The translations under genes and the position numbers were made by a program. Positions 55,499 to 64,000 of a stretch of 64,000 nucleotides of DNA are shown in pieces (within the stretch, counting starts at the first letter, position 1; every line of letters starts with the position of its first letter). The DNA is from Gerris lacustris (Eukaryota > Arthropoda > Insecta > Hemiptera > Gerridae): NCBI GenBank assembly GCA_951217055.1, contig OX578286.1, positions 32,837,307-32,901,306 of the forward strand, read 5' to 3'. The notes beneath the pieces are model-generated. The model was given only the letters and a program-made list of their open reading frames with translations, searched no databases and was not told the DNA's origin.

Positions 55499-56572
55499 TT
55501 AACCCTTAATAACCTAGCGTTGCCATATGGCAACAGCAAAACCCCTTCCCTTTATTATAGTCTGGAGAAGTCCAAGTTAATATTGAACTTTTTAAATGTT
55601 AATATTATGTCAAAAGAAGGACTAAATAGATTTTTCATCATTAGATTTATTTGTTTTGTGCAACACGTATGCGACAAGACAGGTTTAAAAAATGGGTTAT
55701 TCCAAATTTGTGACACGGAAAGAATTTTAATTTTTTTAATTAATTAATTAATTAAATAATTTTATTATTGGTAATGAAACTATTAGAATAAAGAATGATT
55801 ACAAATATAAATTATTGCAGTTTCAAAAAATTAAATTATTTTGCCCTAAATTGAGCGTCAATTTGAAAGTTGCCATATGGCAACGCTAGGACATTAGCCT
55901 TACAGTTTTTTTCCAAGTCGTAATTTTATTCAGTCATATGTATACACAAAGTTTTGATGTTTTTTTTTGCCTAATGTTAATTTTTTATTGATTATTTTCC
56001 AAATATTTCTCAATTAGTATCTAAATCTTGTAATTATTTTTGTTGAATAAGTATAATTAGTAACAAATAGTATTGGGCTATTCTTTTAAAAATAATATGT
56101 AATAATAATATCTATATTTTTTTATTACAATTGAATAATACCTATATATTTTTAAAGGTAATAACAAAAACACATGCATAAAACAAAAAATAAAGAAATT
56201 ATTACATAATTTTACAGATAAACAACGTGATACATAATACAAATTAATAAAATTTTGAGAAAAAAAAAATATATATATATTTTTTCGTTCTTTTAAATAA
56301 ATTTAGTATTTTGTTAATGTTGTCTTTTTTAACCTAAAATTTATTTTACATACATTTTGTAAAAGAAATTATTAAAACATTTATTGAGAAAAAAAACTGT
56401 AGGGCTAATGTTGTAAGCGTTGCCATATGGCAACAGCCCAAATTTGGGGTAAGGATTTTTTTTTAATTTTTTTAAACATATTTACATATTAAGGGACCTC
56501 TTAACAGACAAAATCCCCAGAAAAAAACCAAACAATTCTCAAAAAAAAATAATTCGGGCAGTTAAGGGTTAA
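55499..56572 (+). mobile_element. piggyBac-type non-autonomous element, copy 2 (uninterrupted)
   Basis: TTAACCCTTAATAACC at the left and GGGCAGTTAAGGGTTAA at the right, TTAA at both outer edges. Three GTTGCCATATGGCAAC palindromes (55518, 55870, 56418 as approximate starts). 1,074 bp. It shows the empty site of the retrotransposon nested in copy 1. The plus-strand frame at 55520-55747 shows no transposase motif. Confidence 0.8.
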
Positions 56573-56574
56573 GG

Positions 56575-57460
56575 ATACAGTGGATGTGAATGGAAATTTT
56601 ATTTTTAATAAAAAGAAGAATCAATTTCAGTGCACTAAGAACCCACTTGTGACTATTCCCCACTCACTAAACGAATAACAGTTGACTAAATACCCTTGTG
56701 TTAAAATTAAATACTGTATGCTTGTATAATTGTTATAATAAATGTAAGTTACGGTAAAGTTGAGTATTCACAAGAGCTCTTTAGCAGTCTGCTAATGATT
56801 CTCGTTTCCCAAGCGTTTCAACCCTGTCTCTCACAGCTTCCCCCAGCCTCGTCTAAAAACTTACCATCACAGAACTAAACTAACGCTACAACTTCTAGTC
56901 CTTGACGTCATTTTACTCTCACGAGTTTCAAAATTGTTCATCTCACTCTGCCCTAAATAAGAGATAGATCATTAAAGAGAATAATGTTAGTATGAAAATT
57001 AATAGAAGCTGTTAGAACAAGTTTTATCAAAGAAGAATAATTTTATCTCAAATACATAATTATACAAGATTTAAAACGATAAAACAAGAATGTTTAATAA
57101 CTTTTTAGTTGATGAATTATTTATATAAATTTGCACAATAATCTGATATATTTTATTTAAAATTTGATTATCAATTACATTTAGTTCAGTTTAATTCTCC
57201 ATAATCGATAGTGTGATCTTGAAACTAAATTATTTGTTATTATTTTGTTGTTATAAATATAGTTTTACTGTGGCCATCTACAAAAAAAAAACTATCGCTA
57301 GTCACCACTCAAAGGTCGGCTAAAGTCGCTTCCAGTGAATGACAAGCCATAATCTTAAGTTTACGTTAAATTCAGGTCAAATCGAGTTACAAAAATACAC
57401 ATTAATACTGTCATAAATGTATTTCTGCTGATAATTCCAATAGCGGAAACTGGTCAATTG
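56575..57460. other. Unassigned gap
   Basis: AT-rich. No gene or element recognised. Confidence 0.35.
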
Positions 57461-57837
57461 ATTATTAAGTTCTAGGTCTTCCGGTGGTGACCGCGTCATG
57501 TTCGAAGAATATTCTGACGTTTCGCTTCCTTTGTTGGAGGCATATTCAGGGTTGTATCATGTTGCTCTAAGTGAGGGACAACGTAGACTAGAGAGAATGT
57601 TCAGGATCAGTGGTAATATCTTCAATTCTGGGGTCTGAGGCAATATCTGTTGTTTGTTACGTCAGCTATTGCATCAGCCGAAGCAGGCGTATGAGATGCC
57701 AACATTCTCTCTAGTCCACGTTGTCCCTCGCTTAGAGCAACAAGTACAACCCTTGAAAAGCCTCCATCATAGGAGGTGAAACGTGGGAATACACTTCGAG
57801 CATGACGCGATCACCACCGGAAGACCTAGAACTTAAT
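57461..57837. mobile_element. Foldback locus with the CTGAA-ATG-hairpin-CGAAACG motif
   Basis: Arms 57467-57600 and 57694-57837 are imperfect inverted repeats (TTCTAGGTCTTCCGGTGGTG / CACCACCGGAAGACCTAGAA). On minus the left arm reads CCTGAATATGCCTCC, a 6-base loop, GGAAGCGAAACGTC; on plus the right arm carries a decayed version. Similar to 63713-63988. Confidence 0.6.
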
Positions 57838-58148
57838 GATGACATTAACAGCGGAAACCTATTCAATGGTCAAGTGATCTTCATATCAAGTTGCTGCTAC
57901 AGAAACCATGATGAAACCAATAATAACTCAACATAAGGTTATTATTTTAGCAATACTGAACAAACGCAATACTGAACACACTCAACCATTATACATGCAA
58001 CTCGGAATACTCACTATTAACTAACTACACACCAGTATCTTTGTCTCGATTACACAAAGGACAACATGATCTGGAGATGGTAGATAATAACATCACACTA
58101 GACAAGTGACCAACAAACTCAAGGCATTGTTATTTCCGGCAACCGCAA

Positions 58149-58400
58149 TTCCAGATCGACTTTTAAAGAGCCAACTCAGTTAATATCGTCTGCAACACGG
58201 CTTAACTCTGCTTATTTTTCCAGTATGCACCTCGAGACTACAAGGTTCTACCTAGAAAGCCGCCACTGTACTTTCTTACGTATTATGTTCCTTTGTATTT
58301 CACACACATGGACAAAGAAAGAATTGAGTTGTAACTATTTTACACAATATCCACCTTTGGCAGAGGGTGCACCACATCTTCAGTCTAAGAGGTGCACACA
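58149..58400 (+). mobile_element. Interspersed repeat L, uninterrupted copy
   Basis: Continuous counterpart of the split copy at 54432-55440. Confidence 0.6.
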
Positions 58401-58429
58401 AATAAATAACCAGTCATCAATAGATGTAC

Positions 58430-58500
58430 TTCTAAAAAGCCACGTGTGCTCAGCCATCACAAGGTTGTGGGTTCGACCCCATGCCCTGATTTACATGGCT
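58430..58500 (+). other. Possible tRNA-derived SINE tail
   Basis: GTTGTGGGTTCGACCCCATG contains a perfect B-box-like GGGTTCGACCCC, but no A box is clear upstream. Confidence 0.25.
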
Positions 58501-59390
58501 CACTAATGATCACAGAATTCTCGCTTCGGTGGTACATTGTTCAGAGGTATGATGTGTGAAGTGGCTACAACTCTCCACCAAGGTGCTAATAAAATGAACC
58601 TTAATAAGCTTAATTGCCATGCTTGCAACAAGTGGTTCGTCCTATACTAGTACTAGAACCTACTAATAATGTACTGCAGCTGATGACGATTAATCGCCAG
58701 AACTGATGCCGTGCTTAACTGCAGAAACTGACTGAAGTAATCTTCAGATCTAATAAGTATCAAAGCTAACCATTCAAATAGAATTATATGATCTTTAGAG
58801 TTCTAAAAATCTTTAGGTCACTTAAAGACAGATTAAACGACCAAATTACACAAATTATGAGAGTGAACGATGTCTCATCTCTCTAGGATATCAAACAGAT
58901 ACGTCTGGTAAAGGAAGATGGAATATACCGAGTAAATTTAACCTTAACCACTCGCTTACGCTGAACCCCCTGAAATTTTTAATCAAATCATATTTTAAGA
59001 AAGAAAAATTGGTGCTCTTCTTCGAGAAATATGTCATTTTAATTCAGAAAACAGTCGAATCAAAAAGCCTTTTCTTATCGAAGAATTTAAGGAATTTAAT
59101 TCATTATACAATAAAAGGTGTGGAAGAGAGAAGTCATTATTTTATTTTCTCGTTTTATTTGAGGAGGAAATAGAATTCTGGCTTGTTAAGTAAATATAAT
59201 TCAGCTTGAGAATTTATTCTTCAAGAGATAATTACGAATGAGATCCTTAAATTTTTAAAGTTCATAATTTATAATCTGATAAAAGTATTCCGCGGCTAGA
59301 GTTATTTAATTTTATCTTTTCTTTAGGTGAAATTAAATGATTAAATTGAAGCTGTGTTATTTTTGGAACGAAGTTCCTTATGGCTAGTTA
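58501..59390. other. Unassigned gap
   Basis: No gene or element recognised. Confidence 0.35.
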
Positions 59391-59394
59391 CAGC

Positions 59395-60080
59395 GTCTGG
59401 AGCCCCGGAGTGAATCCGAAAAGAACGATCGTCACAAAACCGACCGTCATAAAACGAAATCGACCGATGACGATAACTTGAGTAAAAGATTACTGATTTA
59501 GTTTAAATTTGGTATACATGTTCATTTTACTAATGCCCATGACGATTTCTTTGGAAAACACTATCCGCCCAAGCCTACTCGCGAAACGCTCGCGTATACG
59601 TAAGCTTCAAATGTAAAATTGGAATTTTAGGACTGGAAAAATTGTAACATAATCTATTCAATGAGACAAACAACTTTTTAAATATTTCATTTTCAGTAAA
59701 ACCAAGAGTGACACCGTTATGAAGTGTTAACGATCGTTAGAACTATTAAAGCGACGATTAAAGTAGAGAAAACAAAGTTTTTACCGATATCTTACTTTCT
59801 AAAGTAACGATTTCAATAAAACTTCACACACATCGTCTAAAGTACAATTAAAATAGGCGTGAACAATTTCAATCTGATAAAAGCACACGTTTTTGTTTAG
59901 TTGAGTGATATATTTTATAATATTTTAAATGGAGTCTGGCCGGGGGAGTCTGAGGGAACAGTCCTGTTTCCTCATTACTTAGCTCTATACTACAATCACC
60001 CTCTTTAACTATCAACTCATCATGATAAACTACTTTCTCAATATTTAATACATATTAATAGCAAAACGCTCGCTTCAATG
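59395..60080 (+). mobile_element. Interspersed family D copy
   Basis: GACGATAACTTGAGTAAAAG, GGTATACATGTTCATTTTAC, GAAACGCTCGCGTATACGTA and the downstream AAATAGCAAAACGCTCGC-like end match 23560-23775 and 24550-24950. Confidence 0.55.
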
Positions 60081-60179
60081 ATTAAATAATGCTTTTATTA
60101 GCTTGCTTTCTTGTTTGTTTGTCCGGTACAAATAGATTTCTAACTAACTTCCCGAATAGCTAGACATTTGAAACTTTTA

Positions 60180-61095
60180 GCATAGCTCAGAACACGATGA
60201 CAATGCATTATTTTAATACTTTTAGCCATATTTCAGCAGAATTTAATTGGCTTTCAGCAAATTTTTCTGTACGGAAAGTTAGTTCGGAAAATATCCGCAA
60301 GTTATTTTTTTGTTTTGCCATGGCCCATATTTATGCTATTAAAATCTATTATTATCCAATTTATTTTATTTTCCCCCCGTTTTTTAAATTAGTCAAAATT
60401 GTTTTGATTTTTACATGTATTAAAGTATCATTTTAGCAAAATTTAGAGAGAGCAAACGGTTGAAATTAATGTGGAGCTATGTGCGGGCTACTTTTGACGA
60501 ACCTTCAAAATTTCATAAAAATCAAATAAGTGCTTTTGAAGATATAGGTGTAAATAATTTATTTTTGTGAGCGTGTAAAAGAGAAACAAATGGGCGCTGA
60601 AGGTTGAAACTTATATGGGACCAACAATGAGCTTATTATTCATTCATATTTTAATTATTCATTAAAATCGGACTTGTAGTTTTTAAAAATAGAGTGACCG
60701 ACAGACACGGAACCAAAAATATTCTCTGATTATTATATTATATTATATATATATTATATTCTGAGCGCAACTGTATTTTTGTATTTTGTTCTCATTTTTA
60801 TGAGTACATAATTACATGGTCCAGTTTTTTCCATTGATTAGTTGTTTCGAGTTTTCATGGTTAAATTTAATTATTATTGAACATTTAATTTAAACTTACC
60901 ATAAATTCAATTTTTTGTTCTAGTGTAATCTTTTGCCATGTTAATTGCTTTTTTAATTTCTTAATAATAGGTTTTAAAAGTTTTTCGTTTCAGATGGATT
61001 TTTGTCTTGGAATTTTCGAAATCTGAACCTAAACATTTTTTTGTTCTTCAGAACGATCACATAGCTTCCATTACCCTCAGTAAGCTCGGAGGCTA
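60180..61095 (+). mobile_element. Interspersed family E copy with family D/E end
   Basis: GCGGGCTACTTTTGACGAAC, TTATATGGGACCAACAATGA and ACCGACAGACACGGAACCAA; ends inversely at TAAGCTCGGAGG (61081-61092). Confidence 0.5.
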
Positions 61096-61285
61096 AACAA
61101 CTAGGTAAACTATTATAAGAAATTAAAAAAAGAAATTAACATGGCAAAAGATTACACAATAGCAAAAAATTGAATTTATGGTAAATTTGAATTAAATGTT
61201 CAATAATAATTAAATTTCATGAAAACTCGAAACAACTAATCAATGGAAAAAACTGGACCATGTAATTATGTACTCGTATAAATCG
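60800..61285. repeat. Inverted repeat, about 170-bp arms
   Basis: 60800-60968 and 61112-61285 are near-perfect inverses (ACATGGTCCAGTTTTTTCCA / TGGAAAAAACTGGACCATGT). The spacer holds the right end of family D/E, so a family end is enclosed by an inverted duplication. Confidence 0.75.
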
Positions 61286-61362
61286 CGCTCCACCCATGAC
61301 GACTCAAGGGTTTTAGTAAAATAATATTAAAAGAAAGATTTTAGGTCCAAGGTAACAATTCT

Positions 61363-61510
61363 GGTACTTCTTTAGATTGTTACTCCCCTATGTTTTTTTA
61401 GAGTATAAATGACTGACTAAATAATTATTCAGACAAAGGGATGTACTTTGGGACAAAGGAATATCAACACTTTTGATTTTATAAGGGGAGTAACAATCTA
61501 AAGAAGTTCC
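61363..61510. mobile_element. MITE family A, single-unit copy
   Basis: GGTACTTCTTTAGATTGTTA to AACAATCTAAAGAAGTTCC, 148 bp. Flanks ACAATTCT and ACTATTCA match only 5 of 8, so the TSD has decayed or is absent. Confidence 0.7.
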
Positions 61511-61736
61511 ACTATTCAACATGATAAAGTGATATGTTTTAAGTCGATATTTGTGTGTCACATGAACAAGGCGATATGTTGTCATTGTTAGAACACCATG
61601 TTAGGCCGGGTGTGCTTATCAGTACGTGCCGAATAACATCTTAAAACTCTCAGCTAGAATTTAGCACAAATCACGTGCCGTACACTAGTTTCAAACACGT
61701 CCAAATCTCTAACCCTAACATAGAAAAGAGTCTTTA

Positions 61737-61778
<42 letters not shown>

Positions 61779-62105
61779 CTCGTGGAAGAACTTCATAGAC
61801 TCATATATATATATATAAGAGAAAAAGAGAGAGAGAAGGTTTCTTAGTACCTAATGTCTCGCTGAGTCTAGGAAGTTCTTGTCTCGGATTAAATACTTAA
61901 AGTAAGTAAAAGTTTATGTTATAAAGTTCAAACTAGTTCTCTAACACGTGGCAAACATTTTATTTAGCTGAAGAAGAAGAAATTAAAATTGTTTGAAAAG
62001 ATCCACTAATGGAGTTGACATCAATAGTAAAAACTCAAAGGGAACTCTTGACATTAAATAAAATTTATTTTCTCAAGCTAGCTTTTCCACCTCTTGACAA
62101 CCTTT
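61511..62105. other. Unassigned, with (TA)n at 61741-61776
   Basis: A TA tract, a short GA tract (61816-61836) and otherwise unassigned AT-rich DNA. Confidence 0.4.
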
Positions 62106-62106
62106 T

Positions 62107-62332
62107 TACTTTCTCATATATGTATTATTTATAAAGAGGAAGTATTGTGATAGCGCGAAAATTAGAGTGGAAGATTTTCATGGATTTTACACACATTTTT
62201 TTTTTTTTTTTTAAATCCATTAAAGTGGTTCTTTTAATTAAATGTTTGTCTCTTGTCTTTATATACGCGTATAGTCTAAACTACTAGACTGATTTTGATA
62301 AATTTTTTGCATACATATTCAGAAAAATTCCC
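62107..62332 (+). mobile_element. Interspersed family C, truncated copy
   Basis: TTACTTTCTCATATATG... GAGGAAGTATTGTGATAGCG matches the family C hairpin end; breaks off near 62332. Confidence 0.55.
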
Positions 62333-62434
62333 GTTTAGTACTTGACAGCAAGCTATTATTAAAAGGGTTTCTTCGGTCATGAAAATGCATATATTTATTT
62401 TATTTTATTTTTATTTATTTTTTTTTTTATATCA

Positions 62435-62600
62435 AATTATAATTATTATTAACTACGGGAAACAGACAGAGAAAAATACACTCCAGCGCTGGAGTGTATT
62501 TTTCTCTGTCTGTTTCCCGTAGTTAATAATAATTATAATTTGATTTAAATTAAAACTTAATCTTTCCGTAGTATGAATACTACCAAAATCGTAAAATATG
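62435..62600. mobile_element. SINE-body palindrome
   Basis: The SINE body (AACTACGGGAAACAGACAG) is present inverted and direct around the centre CTCCAGCGCTGGAG, with the tRNA head missing. The right arm continues to CTTTCCGTAGTATGAATACT. Confidence 0.7.
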
Positions 62601-63712
62601 AATTTATTTCTGTTTTTGTTTTTTAAATATGTACAAAAAGTTGCACTTAGAAAAGCAAGATGTGCATATTTATCCTTTAGCATCTTACGTATGCACTTAT
62701 TTGGCTCTTTTAGGGGTAATGGCCACCATTTTTTAGCAACTCGATATATAATCTGTGATCTACATATCAATACTTTTAAAGTGATACCCCACTTAAAATT
62801 ATATTTTAAAATTTGAATTTTTTATATTAACTCCTGGAAATATCATTGGTCCACAGAGATGTATTTTACATTTCAATACCTTTAAAATGATACCCCTCTT
62901 AAAAATTACAAAAAATAAAAAATATTGTGATCAGTTCGCAATAGCTCGCAGATCGAAGACATTTGGAGTGTCTAAGTTCGTAGTATTTTTTTTGGGGGGG
63001 GGGGGGCAAAAAATGTTTAACTTGTATACCAAATTTCAAATCTCTAGCTGCAGTAAGTCGTGAGATATACTCCAAGATACGAAGGACGGACAGACGAAAA
63101 ACCAAAAGCATAAGGGTTTCTAGGATGACCTCGAAACTCAAAAAGTCATACCTCGAGGTGAAGAAAGAATTTTACCTCAAAATTAAAGCTGTTACCCTCT
63201 AAAAACATTAAAAAAAACAGGGGATGCCCGATTCCTCCCCGTTTTAAGAGACGGCTGAATTTCAAACATCCCGATTGATCCCCAAATTATTTTCAGGTAT
63301 AAAAAATACATAACCTTTTTTTAAAAACAAAATGTAAAAAATGTATTATTTCTTTAACTTACAAAATAGGAAAATAACTTAATAAAATATTAAATCCTAG
63401 CAATTATAAATTAGAAGCTGGTAAATTCCTTCGACTTAGAGTATAAATAGATTGCAAAATTGTAATTTTGCCTTCATCAAAGTTTTTCATTAATTCTTCT
63501 AGCAACAGAAAACTAATGGAATACCTATAATATCCATTATGTACCATGTAAAGTCAAAAGCTGTGCAACTTTTAAAAGTTCCATCTAGGTAAACTGATTC
63601 ATGTTCCGAAAGAGCAATTAAAAATTTATTGAAGAAAAAAATTATATTATATTATTTTCATCATTCCCTTCAGTAGTTGTAATAGACAATTTCTTTAAAC
63701 ATTCATGAACTT
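62601..63712. other. Unassigned; one family-B/C-style segment
   Basis: 62800-63130 has a G run (62993-63006), CCAAATTTCAAATCTCTAG and GGACGGACAGACGAAAAACC, stylistically like the other AT-rich interspersed families, but no second copy is in the window. Confidence 0.4.
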
Positions 63713-63988
63713 TTAATAAACAGCTTGGTTTTCTGGTGAAATCCGAATCACGAAGAGGATGAAGTCATTGCTTTCGCTTCCACTACTGGAAGCATCTTCA
63801 GGGGTGTGCTGCATCGTGATGTTTACTTGAAGCAACAAGACACACTACAAAGTAAATGTCTTGTTGTTGCTTCAAGTAAACATCACGATGCACCACACCC
63901 CTGCAAATGCTTCCAGTAGTGGAAGCGAAACGTCTGACTTTATCCCCTTCGTGACGCGGATTTCACCGGAAAACCAAGCTGTTTATTA
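63713..63988. mobile_element. Foldback locus with the CTGAAGATG-hairpin-CGAAAC motif
   Basis: Outer arms TTAATAAACAGCTTGGTTTT and its inverse near 63970-63988. Minus-strand left arm: CCTGAAGATGCTTCC, 6-base loop, GGAAGCGAAAGC; plus-strand right arm: CCCTGCAAATGCTTCC, loop, GGAAGCGAAACGTC. The terminal part resembles the 41-bp unit at 15441-16135. Confidence 0.6.
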
Positions 63989-64000
63989 CGAATCTACCCG

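Noticed and set aside
55520..55747. piggyBac transposase fragment
   Set aside because: No DDD-region or Cys-rich tail motif can be read in any frame.

Overview
The window looks like a stretch of an AT-rich animal genome, most likely an arthropod. The evidence is interrupted coding exons with GT/AG borders, tRNA-derived SINEs, non-LTR retrotransposons (I-like and Jockey-like), a Penelope-like fragment, piggyBac-type, PIF/Harbinger-type and other TIR elements, a DUF4817-type HTH remnant, and long (TA)n and (CT)n tracts. I cannot name the species. Nothing suggests a bacterial or viral chromosome.

Host genes are sparse. On the minus strand I can read exons of one multi-exon gene encoding a CUB-domain protein, in transcription order: 18743-18569 (5' border unclear), 18176-17911, 14956-14777 and 5238-5078. 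The codon phases fit at every junction (1/1, 0/0, 0/0), and the last two exons together complete one CUB domain. The gene continues past the left edge, and its 9.5-kb intron (5239-14776) is filled with mobile DNA. The 3' part of the first exon and its donor site are present three times in a 140-bp tandem repeat. On the plus strand, a well-formed terminal coding exon (38277-38461) and a phase-compatible small exon (32615-32680) suggest a second gene.

Layout. 1-1440: 3' end of an I-like retrotransposon. 1769-4533: an 8-bp-TSD MITE family, plus a tandem array of 348-bp units each carrying a tRNA-like Pol III unit, the whole flanked by a 13-bp direct repeat. 5526-6254: 34-bp minisatellite. 6272-12809: a piggyBac-type element carrying a 5.5-kb non-LTR retrotransposon; an uninterrupted inverted copy lies at 55499-56572. 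12812-20750: a TIR element with an ORF, a Penelope-like foldback, minisatellites, CUB exons and a nested foldback. 20-27 kb: Helentron/HINE-like and other AT-rich interspersed families. 27.6-41.9 kb: TTAA MITEs, MITE arrays, minisatellites, nested HINE-like elements, a DUF4817 remnant and the candidate second gene. 42-64 kb: more copies of the same families, a Jockey fragment with a nested MITE, a PIF/Harbinger derivative with MADF and transposase remnants, and several long perfect or near-perfect inverted repeats.

The elements do not form a pathway. The layout is repeated nesting of transposons in introns and intergenic DNA, and several nests can be resolved from paralogous 'empty' copies inside this same window.
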